A DNA stretch of 64,000 nucleotides, taken from Chryseolinea sp. H1M3-3. Lineage in GTDB: Bacteria > Bacteroidota > Bacteroidia > Cytophagales > Cyclobacteriaceae. The notes under the pieces were generated by a model. The model worked only from the letters and a program-made list of their open reading frames with translations, was not told where the DNA came from and did not search any database. A program made the position numbers and the translations under genes. The stretch spans positions 1,610,804-1,674,803 of the forward strand of contig NZ_JARKMY010000001.1 of assembly GCF_029360725.1 (NCBI RefSeq), written 5' to 3'. Shown in pieces: positions 55,377 to 64,000 of the stretch (position 1 is the stretch's first letter; every line of letters begins with the position of its first letter).

Positions 55377-55507
55377 AGTGGTTTTAAGGGGTGTCAAAAT
55401 TAAGACATTTAGCGGATTTTAAATACGCGAAATGCGGAAGTAGTAAGCAAGAGTTATGTGCTCAACCGTATAAGCAAACCAACAAGCGAAACAAAAACCC
55501 TTCAGAT

Positions 55508-57949
55508 ATGGCAAAGTTTAAGCATAATGATTTTTTGGATACGGTAGATGAGGTTTTTACCGATGCAAAAAAAAGCGGCGTGTTACATCTCTATTCCGAA
55601 GACGATGCCTTTACCGGTCGCAATATTAGGATAGGCAATAGGGATCTCTATCATTTCGGAACGACTGGCTATTTGGGCTTGGAACAGGATCCTCGATTAA
55701 AAAAAGCCGCTATTCAGGCAATTGAAAATTATGGAACTCAGTTCCCGCTGTCAAAGTCCTACGTCTCGTTTGTCTTGTATAAAAGTTTAGAGGAAAGGTT
55801 GAATCAAATGTACGGGAATCCAATTGTTGTCACCAAGAACAGTACGCTTGGACATATCGGTGTTATCCCATGCGTTGTGCGCGACGAAGATGCTGTCATT
55901 ATTGATCATCAGGCACATTGGAGTATGCACAATGCATGTCAATTATTAAAACCGCGGGGTATACCTGTTGAGTTGATCCGCCATAATAATCTCAATATGT
56001 TGGAGGACAAAATTAAGGAAATGCAAACCACCAAAAACAGAATATGGTACATGGCGGACGGGATTTATTCGATGTATGGTGATTGTGCTCCTATTTCGGA
56101 CTTGATGTATTTGTATAATAAATACAATCAATTTCACCTATATTTTGATGACGTCCATGGCATGAGTTGGATCGGTAAAAATGGAACAGGATATGTGTTA
56201 GATCAATTAAAAACATTACCGGAACGCGTTTTACTTTTTGGTACGCTTAGTAAATCGTTTGGCGCAAGTGGTGCCGTGCTGGTGTGTGCGGATGTCGACA
56301 TGCACAGGCGTATCAAGACCTTTGGGGGTCCACTGACATTCTCCGCACAACTTGAGCCCGCCTCCGTCGCGGCAGCGATAGCCTCAGCAGACATCCATCT
56401 TTCCGACGAAATATATCGCATGCAAGATGAACTTGCTGATAATATCAGTTACTTCAACTCGCTGTTAAGTCAAACCGATTTGCCATTAATTGAAAAAAAT
56501 AATTGCCCAGTTTTTTATATCGGAACAGGGATGCCTGTTACAGGATACAATTTTGTTAACCGCTTAATGAACGAAGGCTTCTTTGTTAATCTCGGCATTT
56601 ATCCCGGAGTACCGGTGAAAAATACTGGTGTTAGACTCACCATCTCACGCCATAACCGCCGCGCGGAAATGAAGGCTTTGGTGGAGGCGATGGTCCATCA
56701 TTACCCCAAAGCATTAGAGGATACCGGAACAAATGAAAATAAAGTTCGCAGGGCGTTTCATCTTCCGCTGCAGGAGAAAGATAGTCCGGCTGAAACCCTC
56801 CCTAAAAACCTGACCATTGAACATCAGCGTTCGATATGGTCCTTAAAGAAGGAGTTCTGGAACGAATACATGGGCAAGCAAAGCGTATTTGATTGGGATG
56901 GGCTGGCGTTTTTGGAGGAAGTATTTACCATGAACGAAAAGCAAGAGCACAATTGGGCATTTCATTATTTCGTTATTAAAGACCAGCAAGGTGATCCGCT
57001 ATTGATCACTTTTTTTTGTGTAGCGTTATGGAAAGATGATATGCTGGCCCCGGCTGCGGTCTCACTTCAGCTGGAAGAAAAAAGAAAGCAAAACCCTTAT
57101 CATCTCACATCAAATGTAACGGGCATGGGATGTCTGTTTACAGAAGGCCAGCACTGCTTTATGAATCAAGGCCACCCTCTGTTTAATGAAGGATTAAAAA
57201 TTTTATTAGATCACGTCGAAGTTTTGGATGTCAAGTTGAACACGTCGATGATCGTGCTACGGGATTTTTTACAAGACAATCCATTAAACGAGTTTTTTCA
57301 CAATCACGGATTTTTGAAAGTCGATATGCCTGAAGCTTGCGTTATGGAAAATTTGAAATGGAATAATCAAGAAGAATATCTCGCCTCATTGTCAGCGCGC
57401 TCGCGTAAACACTTCAAAGCCGACATTCAGCCTTACGAAGGGTTCTATGAGATAGTTTGCAAAGGAAATCCAGCCGAGAGTGAAATCGATGTTTTTTATG
57501 AACTCTATGAAAACGTGAGAATGAAAAATCTGGACCTGAACACATTTTCATTTCCCAGAAAATTGTTCTCTAAAATGTCGGAGCACCCTCAATGGGAATT
57601 TATTATTGCTTATTTGAAACCTGAATATGATATCCGTGAGCAACGTATTCCAATCGGTGTCATGTTTTGTTACAAGAACATGGGCCATACTTATGTCCCT
57701 TCTTTTATTGGTATGGATTATAGCTATATTCAGGAATATCAAATCTACCGACAGCTTTTATACCAGACTATTAAACGCGCTCGAAGTTTAAATTTCACTA
57801 AAATTGATTTTGGAATGACGGCTGCCTTCGAAAAACGAAAAGTTGGTGCGACGATAATTCCAAAGGTAGCTTATGTACAGGCTAAGGATAATTTTACTTT
57901 GGAATTAATAGGTGGAATGCAAAACAAAATTCCAGTCAGTACGCATTAA
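55508..57949 (+). CDS. alpha-oxoamine synthase fused to a GNAT-like acyltransferase
   Basis: An 813-residue two-domain protein. The N-terminal half (about 1-400) is a PLP-dependent alpha-oxoamine synthase (the BioF/KBL/serine palmitoyltransferase family): HFGTTGYLGL, the FDDVHGMSWIG PLP pocket (usual form DDAHG), and the Schiff-base Lys249 in FGTLSKSFGASG. The C-terminal half (about 430-813) resembles GNAT or BioF2-type acyltransferases (LSARSRKHFKADI, IPIGVMFCYKNMGHTYVPSFIGMDY, IDFGMTAAFEKRKVGA). Together they could make and then N-acylate an amino-ketone lipid base, as in sphingolipids or sulfonolipids, but no reductase or cysteate synthase is adjacent. ATG at 55508 is preferred; the longer frame lacks family match. 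Confidence 0.82.
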   Translation: MAKFKHNDFLDTVDEVFTDAKKSGVLHLYSEDDAFTGRNIRIGNRDLYHFGTTGYLGLEQDPRLKKAAIQAIENYGTQFPLSKSYVSFVLYKSLEERLNQMYGNPIVVTKNSTLGHIGVIPCVVRDEDAVIIDHQAHWSMHNACQLLKPRGIPVELIRHNNLNMLEDKIKEMQTTKNRIWYMADGIYSMYGDCAPISDLMYLYNKYNQFHLYFDDVHGMSWIGKNGTGYVLDQLKTLPERVLLFGTLSKSFGASGAVLVCADVDMHRRIKTFGGPLTFSAQLEPASVAAAIASADIHLSDEIYRMQDELADNISYFNSLLSQTDLPLIEKNNCPVFYIGTGMPVTGYNFVNRLMNEGFFVNLGIYPGVPVKNTGVRLTISRHNRRAEMKALVEAMVHHYPKALEDTGTNENKVRRAFHLPLQEKDSPAETLPKNLTIEHQRSIWSLKKEFWNEYMGKQSVFDWDGLAFLEEVFTMNEKQEHNWAFHYFVIKDQQGDPLLITFFCVALWKDDMLAPAAVSLQLEEKRKQNPYHLTSNVTGMGCLFTEGQHCFMNQGHPLFNEGLKILLDHVEVLDVKLNTSMIVLRDFLQDNPLNEFFHNHGFLKVDMPEACVMENLKWNNQEEYLASLSARSRKHFKADIQPYEGFYEIVCKGNPAESEIDVFYELYENVRMKNLDLNTFSFPRKLFSKMSEHPQWEFIIAYLKPEYDIREQRIPIGVMFCYKNMGHTYVPSFIGMDYSYIQEYQIYRQLLYQTIKRARSLNFTKIDFGMTAAFEKRKVGATIIPKVAYVQAKDNFTLELIGGMQNKIPVSTH

Positions 57950-58025
57950 TCATTAGTTGTTAACTTTAGATGTAAGAGGTCTCGTGTTCTATTATTTGAG
58001 AATTTGAGTCGGTCATTCTTGTTGC

Positions 58026-58964
58026 ATGAAGATGTGGACTCTATCTTTACGTATGACTTATCGACTCGTAATTATAAGTGTGCTATTTATTATGGCATCG
58101 CCCGCGTACACACAATACATTCCCAAGTTCGATGTACAAGGACACCGTGGGGCAAGAGGGTTAAGGCCTGAAAATACGATACCTGGCTTTTTGCTAGCGA
58201 TTGATTCCGGTGTAACAACAATAGAATTAGACGTGGTGATTAGCAAAGACAAACAAGTACTGGTTTCGCACGAACCTTGGATATCGTCAAGCATCTGCCT
58301 GGACCCCACAGGCACTCCGTTAGAACTAAAACAGGAAAAGAAACTAAATATATACCAGCTGACTTACGATGAAGTAAAGCAGTTCGATTGTGGCTCACTT
58401 GGGAATAAAAATTTCCCGCAACAGGAAAAAATCAAAGTTTCTAAACCTTTATTGAACGATGTCATTGTTGCCGTTGAAAATCATATCAAAAGCTATGCGT
58501 CATACGAGGTGGATTATAACATCGAAATAAAAAGTACTCCTGACGGCGATAAAAAATTTCATCCTTCCGTTGAAGAATTTTCGGACCTGGTTTATAACCT
58601 GGTAGATCAGTACATTCCCCTTGAACGGCTAGTGATTCAATCTTTTGATTTCAGGGTGTTAAAATATTGGCATCATAAGTATCCGCATATACGTCTGGCG
58701 GCGTTAGTGGAAAATACTAAATCGATTGAGAGCAATCTAAATACATTAGGATTTAAACCTTCTATTTATAGTCCGCACTTTAAGCTATTATCAAAAGAAA
58801 AGGTGCGCTACCTCCATGGGCAGAAAATTAGAGTAATACCATGGACGGTCAATGAAGTTTCAGATATGCTTTCACTCAAAGGGATGGGTGTCGACGGGTT
58901 TATCACAGATTATCCGGATCGGGCAAAGAAGTACAAAATGACGCTCAACATTCAGCGACCTTAA
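58026..58964 (+). CDS. glycerophosphodiester phosphodiesterase, secreted
   Basis: A 312-residue GDPD enzyme with an export signal (about 10-30) for the periplasm. The catalytic HRGARG and ENT motifs near residue 40, the ELDVVISKDKQVLVSHEPW segment, the EIKS glutamate and the C-terminal GVDGFITDYPDRAK are all present. It releases sn-glycerol-3-phosphate from glycerophosphodiesters. Confidence 0.94.
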   Translation: MKMWTLSLRMTYRLVIISVLFIMASPAYTQYIPKFDVQGHRGARGLRPENTIPGFLLAIDSGVTTIELDVVISKDKQVLVSHEPWISSSICLDPTGTPLELKQEKKLNIYQLTYDEVKQFDCGSLGNKNFPQQEKIKVSKPLLNDVIVAVENHIKSYASYEVDYNIEIKSTPDGDKKFHPSVEEFSDLVYNLVDQYIPLERLVIQSFDFRVLKYWHHKYPHIRLAALVENTKSIESNLNTLGFKPSIYSPHFKLLSKEKVRYLHGQKIRVIPWTVNEVSDMLSLKGMGVDGFITDYPDRAKKYKMTLNIQRP

Positions 58965-59048
58965 ACATCCTGAATAATCCGCGACCAAAAAATCAATGGA
59001 TAGCAACAAGTCATACGATCTTGTTGTATCATTGCAAAAATTTTTTTA

Positions 59049-60047
59049 ATGAAAAGGTACGACGTTTACGGCATTGGAAATGCCATTGTTGATATTATCA
59101 CTGAAGTAGATCATGACTTTTTTGAAAACAATAATGTCGAAAAAGGGGTAATGACTTTGGTTGACGAGAAACGCCAGCTAGAGTTGATGAAAGCCATCGA
59201 CATGCAGAAAAGTAAAATGACTGGCGGGGGCTCTGCAGCAAATACAGTCGTAGCCGTCAACCAGTTTGGAGGAAAGAGTTTCTATTCATTATTGGTAGCG
59301 CAAGATGATCTCGGGAAATTCTTTCTCGATGATTTGAAATATAACGGAGTAGACACAAACCTCACATTCGAGCAATGCCCTCCGGGACACACAGGCCGAT
59401 GCCTTGTGATGACTTCGCCCGATGCCAACCGCACATTGAACACATTTTTAGGTGTAAGTTCATTCTTATCAAAGAATCATTTGGATGAGGAGTCTATCAA
59501 AAACTCATCCATTGTATACCTCGAGGGTTATTTAGTGGCGAGCCCTAAAGGATTAGATGCCCTAAAGGAGGCTAAAAGAATGGCAGAGCAAAGCAAGGTC
59601 GATGTTGCTTTGACCTTCTCCGACCCTAGCATGGTAAAGTACTTCTCCAAACAAATGGAAGAAATTGTAGGCGCCAGTGTCGATTTGCTTTTTTGCAACG
59701 ATGAGGAGGCATTGATTTTTACAGGAACATCAACAATAAATGAAGCGCGTCAAAAACTACAGCAAGTAGCAAAAAAGTTTGTTGTCACCTTGGGCGCAAA
59801 CGGGGCACTAATTTTCGACGGAGATACATTCATCAATATCGAGCCTTATAAAGTTGAAGCAATTGATACAAATGGCGCGGGGGATATGTTTTCAGGAGCA
59901 TTTTTGTATGGAATCACGCACCAGCACAGTTTTGCAGAGGCCGGCAAGCTAGCTTCTCTCGCGGCGTCTAAGGTGGTTACTCAATTTGGACCGCGCCTGG
60001 AAACATCAAGGATCAAAAAGCTCCTGGTTGATCTCAGTAAGCACTAA
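59049..60047 (+). CDS. PfkB family kinase, probably adenosine kinase
   Basis: A 332-residue ribokinase-type sugar or nucleoside kinase. The N-terminal GIGNAIVDIITEVD, the substrate-binding GGGSAANTV and the C-terminal DTNGAGDMFSGAFLYG, holding the catalytic Asp, are typical of the adenosine-kinase branch in Bacteroidota. It lies about 100 bases upstream of rpmH on the same strand. Confidence 0.9.
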   Translation: MKRYDVYGIGNAIVDIITEVDHDFFENNNVEKGVMTLVDEKRQLELMKAIDMQKSKMTGGGSAANTVVAVNQFGGKSFYSLLVAQDDLGKFFLDDLKYNGVDTNLTFEQCPPGHTGRCLVMTSPDANRTLNTFLGVSSFLSKNHLDEESIKNSSIVYLEGYLVASPKGLDALKEAKRMAEQSKVDVALTFSDPSMVKYFSKQMEEIVGASVDLLFCNDEEALIFTGTSTINEARQKLQQVAKKFVVTLGANGALIFDGDTFINIEPYKVEAIDTNGAGDMFSGAFLYGITHQHSFAEAGKLASLAASKVVTQFGPRLETSRIKKLLVDLSKH

Positions 60048-60078
60048 TGGCCAGGAGTCAGAAAAAAGGAGCTGGGGG

Positions 60079-60109
60079 TTGTAAATCCCGAAAATCCTAG
60101 GCATCTTTG
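60079..60109 (+). promoter_or_regulatory. promoter of rpmH
   Basis: TTG at 60079-60081, exactly 20 bases, then CATCTTTG at 60102-60109 followed by CA. The rpmH ATG is 37 bases downstream. Confidence 0.55.
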
Positions 60110-60146
60110 CAGCCCTTTTTAAATTTTTACAGTTAATAACAACGCG

Positions 60147-60308
60147 ATGAAACGTACATTTCAGCCCTCCCGCACAAAAAGAAAGAATAAACACGGATTT
60201 CGTGAAAGAATGGCTACTGCCAATGGACGCAGAGTGCTTGCAAACAGGAGAAAAAATGGCCGTAAAAAACTAACTGTTTCCAGCGAGAAAACGGTAAAGC
60301 ATAAGTAA
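60147..60308 (+). CDS. rpmH: 50S ribosomal protein L34
   Basis: A 53-residue L34 starting [18 protein letters not shown] and containing [16 protein letters not shown]. It is followed by rnpA, the usual pair, here away from dnaA and any origin-like sequence. Confidence 0.97.
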   Translation: MKRTFQPSRTKRKNKHGFRERMATANGRRVLANRRKNGRKKLTVSSEKTVKHK

Positions 60309-60358
60309 TCTCCAGTCGGCTTTTTTGAACCCCCGACGGCGATTCATTAATTTCAACC

Positions 60359-60733
60359 ATGGGGAAGTTTACGTTCAAAAAAGAGGAAAGACTCTATAAA
60401 GAAAAAGTTATTCAGGAACTCTTTGAAAAGGGTTCCTCTTTTTATTTATACCCTTTTAAGGTCTTTTTTTTGCAAAATCCCGAGCCTGCTTATCCGGCTC
60501 ATCAGATTTTGATTTCGGTATCTAAGAAAATTTTTAAGAACGCGGTGGATCGTAATCTCATTAAAAGAAGGATTCGTGAAGCCTATCGCCTAAATAAGAG
60601 TATGCTTGTTGAGCGAAACAAGTTGCTCATTGCGTATATTTATAGTGTCAAAGAAATCTTGCCATCCGCGCAAATTCACGAAAGACTTGTAAAAACGTTC
60701 AAACGTTTGGATTATGTGGAGAAGAAAAAATAA
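60359..60733 (+). CDS. rnpA: ribonuclease P protein component
   Basis: A 124-residue protein subunit of RNase P, which trims tRNA 5' ends with the RNA subunit. It is identified by FKKEERL at the start and the signature KNAVDRNLIKRRIREAYR. It follows rpmH by 50 bases and overlaps the S41 protease gene by 20 bases. Confidence 0.95.
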   Translation: MGKFTFKKEERLYKEKVIQELFEKGSSFYLYPFKVFFLQNPEPAYPAHQILISVSKKIFKNAVDRNLIKRRIREAYRLNKSMLVERNKLLIAYIYSVKEILPSAQIHERLVKTFKRLDYVEKKK

Positions 60734-62363
60734 ATGGCTGGTCGTTATATTTATCTTTCTTGTTACTGCCCTTGCGTTCCGGAAACCTGCTGAAAAATAT
60801 TTCGACATCGCCAAAAGCCTTGATATTTTCGCTACGCTTTTCAAAGAGGTTAATGCTTATTACGTTGACGAAGTTGAGCCACGAAAACTAATACGACATG
60901 GTATCGAGGGTATGCTCGAATCGCTGGACCCGTATACAGATTATATTCCTGAAGACGAATTGGAATCTTTTCAGATTAGCACTACAGGTCAATACGGTGG
61001 AATTGGCGCACTAATTGGAATTGTGAATAAAAGAATTGTTGTCACACACCCCTATAAAAATTTTCCAGCATATAAAGCAGGTATAAAAGTAGGTGACGAA
61101 ATTATTGCTGTAAATGGTAAAAGCATTCAAGGAAAGACGCCTGCGGAAATAAGCGCTTTATTAAAAGGCGCACCAAAGACGAATTTAGAGATAAAAATTA
61201 AACGGTCGGGTACCTCTGAAACAACCACGTACCAAATAAGTCGCGAAAAAATCAGTATAACAAATCTTTCATTTTCAGGATTGGTCGAACCAGGTGTGGG
61301 CTATATCAGGCTGGATGATTTCACTCCCGGTGCGGCTCGCGAAGTTTCTGACGCCGTGATTGCCTTAAAACAAAAGGGAGCATCTAAAATTATCTTGGAT
61401 CTACGGAATAATCCGGGAGGTTTGCTTCATGAGGCCGTTAACATTGTTAGTTTATTTGTTGAGAAAGGTCAAGAGGTTGTTTCAACAAAAGGCAAGGTCG
61501 AAGAATGGAATAAAACTTATAAGACACTCAATCAACCTATCGATAAAAAAATGGGAATTGTGGTTTTGGTTGGTGAAGGAAGTGCGTCGGCATCCGAGAT
61601 AGTAGCGGGGGCGTTACAAGATTACGATCGTGCTGTGCTTATAGGGCAGCGGACCTTTGGCAAAGGATTAGTTCAAACAACTCGCCCGCTTGCTTATAAT
61701 TCTCAACTTAAGGTAACGACCGCAAAATATTACATACCGAGTGGCCGTTGCATACAAGCTTTAGATTATACACACAGAAAGCAGGATGGCACTGTTGAAA
61801 GGATAGCTGATTCGTTAAAAGTTGAATTTAAAACAAAACGAGGTCGAAAAGTTTTTGATGGTGGCGGTCTTGATCCGGATATTAAAATCGACGATGAATA
61901 TGTTGCAATAACTTCAGCCCTTATTAATGAAGGGTTGGTTTTTGATTTTGCTTCCAGGTATTGCGCAGAAAACCCGACGATTCCAGAATTGAAATCGTTT
62001 CAACTTACAGAAAAGGATTTTAATGATTTTATAATGTTTGTAAAAAATCAACAGTTCGCCTATACCACTCCATTGGAAGATGACATTGAGAAATTGATGG
62101 AGACAGCAAAGAAGGAACGTTACGATGAACTCCTGAATAGTGAGCTCAACGGGTTACTTAACAAAGTGCAGTCTAGCAAATCAAGCGATATCAAAAAATA
62201 TAAACCTGAGATTATGGAGGTGTTGCGGGAACAAATCGGCTTCCATTATAACTTGTACGAAGGACAAGCCGAAGTTTCTTTGCAACATGACGCCGCGATT
62301 TTAGAAGGTCGAAAAATCCTTAAGGATTCTGTAACGTACAACAAATTACTTTCCGTTAATTAA
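60714..62363 (+). CDS. S41 family carboxyl-terminal processing peptidase
   Basis: A 549-residue CtpA/Prc-type serine protease with an N-terminal membrane anchor (about 7-22). A PDZ domain spans about 85-170 (GIGALIGI, GIKVGDEIIAVNG); the protease domain holds the serine in GEGSASASEIVAGALQDYDRA and the lysine in FGKGLVQTTRP. It cleaves from the C-terminus in the periplasm. The start overlaps rnpA; the next gene tsaB begins 4 bases after its stop. Confidence 0.95.
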   Translation: MWRRKNKWLVVIFIFLVTALAFRKPAEKYFDIAKSLDIFATLFKEVNAYYVDEVEPRKLIRHGIEGMLESLDPYTDYIPEDELESFQISTTGQYGGIGALIGIVNKRIVVTHPYKNFPAYKAGIKVGDEIIAVNGKSIQGKTPAEISALLKGAPKTNLEIKIKRSGTSETTTYQISREKISITNLSFSGLVEPGVGYIRLDDFTPGAAREVSDAVIALKQKGASKIILDLRNNPGGLLHEAVNIVSLFVEKGQEVVSTKGKVEEWNKTYKTLNQPIDKKMGIVVLVGEGSASASEIVAGALQDYDRAVLIGQRTFGKGLVQTTRPLAYNSQLKVTTAKYYIPSGRCIQALDYTHRKQDGTVERIADSLKVEFKTKRGRKVFDGGGLDPDIKIDDEYVAITSALINEGLVFDFASRYCAENPTIPELKSFQLTEKDFNDFIMFVKNQQFAYTTPLEDDIEKLMETAKKERYDELLNSELNGLLNKVQSSKSSDIKKYKPEIMEVLREQIGFHYNLYEGQAEVSLQHDAAILEGRKILKDSVTYNKLLSVN

Positions 62364-62367
62364 TCAG

Positions 62368-63054
62368 ATGGCGCTGATTGCAAGTATCGAAACTTCGACC
62401 TCTGTTTGTTCAGTAGCCCTACATGATGATGGTAAATTAATTTCCGTTGTCGAAGTCCATCAAGAGTTTTCTCATGCATCAAAATTGGGGTTGCTCGTTG
62501 ATCAAGTATTAAACCTAGCTGATTTGAAAATAGAGGAAATTAGGGCAGTCGCTGTTTCTTCGGGGCCAGGCTCTTATACGGGGTTGCGTATTGGCACATC
62601 GTTAGCAAAAGGATTATGCTACGCACGGAACATTCCTTTAATTGCTGTCCCTACATTACACATATTAACGGCCAAAGTCAGTCATATCAATTTTTCTGAT
62701 TCTTTTCTTTGCCCAATGATTGATGCCAGGCGCATGGAAGTCTATTGTCAAGTAATGGATTTTAATTTAAATGAGATTGAGCCTGTTAAACCGATAATTA
62801 TTGATGAAAAAAGTTTTGAAAAATATTTATCAATTAAGCCAGTGATTTTTTTTGGTAATGGTTCAATGAAGTGTCGTGATGTGCTAAATCAGTCAAACGC
62901 AAAATTTTTGTCTGATATACATCCGTCAGCCGTCCAACTTGGTTCATTAGCTTTCGAAAAATTTAGGAGGCACGAAACAGAAGATGTAGATCTTTTCGTG
63001 CCATATTATTTAAAGGAGTTTTATACTAAACAATCTTTAGAAAAGGTGAACTAA
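62368..63054 (+). CDS. tsaB: tRNA threonylcarbamoyladenosine biosynthesis protein TsaB
   Basis: A 228-residue ASKHA-fold protein that, with TsaD and TsaE, places the t6A modification on ANN-decoding tRNAs. The start ASIETSTSVCSVALHDDG and the SSGPGSYTGLRIGTSLAKGL motif identify it. It is cotranscribed with the S41 gene (4-base gap). Confidence 0.94.
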   Translation: MALIASIETSTSVCSVALHDDGKLISVVEVHQEFSHASKLGLLVDQVLNLADLKIEEIRAVAVSSGPGSYTGLRIGTSLAKGLCYARNIPLIAVPTLHILTAKVSHINFSDSFLCPMIDARRMEVYCQVMDFNLNEIEPVKPIIIDEKSFEKYLSIKPVIFFGNGSMKCRDVLNQSNAKFLSDIHPSAVQLGSLAFEKFRRHETEDVDLFVPYYLKEFYTKQSLEKVN

Positions 63055-63079
63055 ATCATTTAGTAGGTTTGTTAGCACT

Positions 63080-63607
63080 ATGTCATTGCAAGAACAAGGT
63101 CAAATAATAAATAAGGTCGCGAACAGTTCGTTGATCACTTTCGACCTGGAAGTTTATTACCAACCAGGTGAGCGAATTCAATTCGATATTAAAGATCAGC
63201 TTTACCAAGGATTGGTTTTGCGTGAAAAAGATTTTAGGGATTTTATAAAAAATCACGATTGGTCTTTTTACCAGGGTAAGTTCGTTGCAATCACGTGTTC
63301 GGTTGATGCGATTGTTCCCACTTGGGCTTACATGCTTCTGACGATTGCTTTACAGCCGTTCGCCAGAAAAGTTGTATTTGGAAGTCTGGAGGATTTGGAA
63401 TTAGAGAACTACAGAAATGCGCTTTCAAAAATTAATTGGGCATCGTTTATAGATGCCAAAGTGGTTGTGAAGGGATGTAGTAAGGTTGAAGTTCCTGTGG
63501 CGATTTATGTTGAGGTCGTCAATCAGCTGAGACCATATGTTAATAGTTTAATGTTTGGTGAACCATGCAGTACCGTTCCACTGTTTAAGAGGCTTAAGGC
63601 TGAATAA
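63080..63607 (+). CDS. DUF2480 family protein
   Basis: A 175-residue protein of the Bacteroidota DUF2480 family, recognised by FDLEVYYQPGERIQFDIKDQL, the VDAIVPTWAYMLL segment and CSKVEVPVAIYVE. Function is unknown; it often lies near tsaB. It is the last gene before the long untranslated leader. Confidence 0.85.
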   Translation: MSLQEQGQIINKVANSSLITFDLEVYYQPGERIQFDIKDQLYQGLVLREKDFRDFIKNHDWSFYQGKFVAITCSVDAIVPTWAYMLLTIALQPFARKVVFGSLEDLELENYRNALSKINWASFIDAKVVVKGCSKVEVPVAIYVEVVNQLRPYVNSLMFGEPCSTVPLFKRLKAE

Positions 63608-64000
63608 TTTATAAACGTTTAGAAATTCTTAAAAAATTCTGAACAGCTGGAACCTTTCGCAATAAATTTTGATTAGAGCTTTTTGGGAGTAAAAACTTAT
63701 TAAAAAAGTTTTTGCAGATTATTGGGAAGTGAGGACAATTCGATTACCTTTGCACTCCCAATTTGAAAACACGCTCACTGAATCGGGAGGATTCGGTGTC
63801 TAGCAAGGGAGATTCAAACATAAATTTTGATAAGAATCACAAGTAACTATGAGGTATTGAAAAACCCGTAGTTGACACGTTCATTGAATGGATGGAAATT
63901 GATAGCGGACCTGCGGGGAATTGTCAGTGATGGCAAGACTCTGCGATTGATTCTTTTGAGAGATAAAACTTGAAAGAGGAATGAAAAGAATAACGAGTCC
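63608..64000 (+). other. 393-base noncoding region, probable rRNA operon leader
   Basis: No ORF of useful length. A strong promoter is at 63722-63752, and about 240 bases of untranslated transcript run off the window end. The sequence around the start (CCTTTGCACTCCC, later CACGTTCATTGAATGG) resembles the leaders of Bacteroidota 16S rRNA genes. The 16S gene itself is not in the window. Confidence 0.55.
63722..63752 (+). promoter_or_regulatory. strong promoter, probably of an rRNA operon
   Basis: TTG at 63722-63724, exactly 20 bases, then TACCTTTG (63745-63752) as a full TAnnTTTG match, with CACTCCC next to the start point. Upstream is AT-rich (A and T runs at 63700-63715), as expected for an UP-like element. 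Confidence 0.7.

Noticed and set aside
55391..55507. 39-residue N-terminal extension of the oxoamine synthase fusion
   Set aside because: The extension is basic and unlike the family; the ATG at 55508 begins where homology begins.
60309..60358. Hairpin between rpmH and rnpA as a terminator
   Set aside because: Short 5-bp stem with a large loop, no T run after the 3' arm, and the two genes are normally cotranscribed.
1..64000. CRISPR array, insertion sequence, prophage or integron
   Set aside because: No regularly spaced repeats, transposase, integrase or phage structural genes were found on either strand.

Overview
The window is a chromosomal segment of a Bacteroidota bacterium, most likely a Cytophagales-type soil or water organism. 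Four things point there. Two secreted proteins end in type IX secretion sorting domains. Outer-membrane protein families restricted to this phylum are present (DUF4249, DUF6048/DUF6452, a TonB receptor with a carboxypeptidase-regulatory domain). The small ribosomal set is rpmB-rpmG-DUF4295-ftsY. Promoters fit the Bacteroidota pattern of TTG, about 20 bases, then an NANNTTTG element, and Shine-Dalgarno sequences are largely absent. BshC indicates bacillithiol as the low-molecular-weight thiol. I see no phage, insertion sequence, CRISPR array or plasmid functions.

Layout. 1-3.5 kb: the end of a membrane acyltransferase and a secreted GH3 glycosidase. 3.7-6.2 kb: a tightly overlapping operon of an Lgt-like membrane enzyme, a radical SAM protein resembling archaeal tetraether lipid synthase, and a small membrane protein; this is the best candidate for an undescribed system. 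6.3-11.1 kb: a TPR/PP2C phosphatase, a SulP transporter and a DUF2652 gene split by an in-frame stop. 11.2-14.3 kb: a membrane protein, a diheme cytochrome c and an LsrG-like/iron-ADH pair. 14.4-15.0 kb: a short promoter-sORF-terminator unit, tRNA-Cys and a perfect three-way-junction fold. 16.2-22.4 kb: a phosphorelay cluster (two PAS kinases, a CheY-like regulator, a NarL-type regulator and a degenerate receiver-HPt protein).

22.4-28.8 kb: DUF2461, GH172, MurF, an FG-GAP secreted protein and a HAD phosphatase. 28.9-36.3 kb: rpmB, rpmG, DUF4295, ftsY, DUF6048/DUF6452, rimO, bshC and 5-formyl-THF cyclo-ligase. 36.3-42.4 kb: agmatine deiminase, tRNA-Val, fused trehalose-6-phosphate synthase/phosphatase, an SDR, a DUF1905 protein and a MarR-nitroreductase pair. 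42.5-48.4 kb: TonB receptor, DUF4249 lipoprotein, a secreted sugar dehydrogenase with sorting signal, and a cupin. 48.5-55.4 kb: tRNA-Lys, tRNA-Val, a triple-receiver hybrid kinase, a receiver-PAS kinase and a small STAS-like protein. 55.5-63.6 kb: an alpha-oxoamine synthase/GNAT fusion, GDPD, adenosine kinase, rpmH, rnpA, an S41 protease, tsaB and DUF2480. The last 390 bases carry a strong promoter and a long untranslated leader that looks like the start of an rRNA operon running off the end.

All functional calls rest on recognised motifs and family resemblance read by eye; no database search was run. Starts were moved to internal ATG codons where the longest frame began with a rare codon or overlapped a neighbour.
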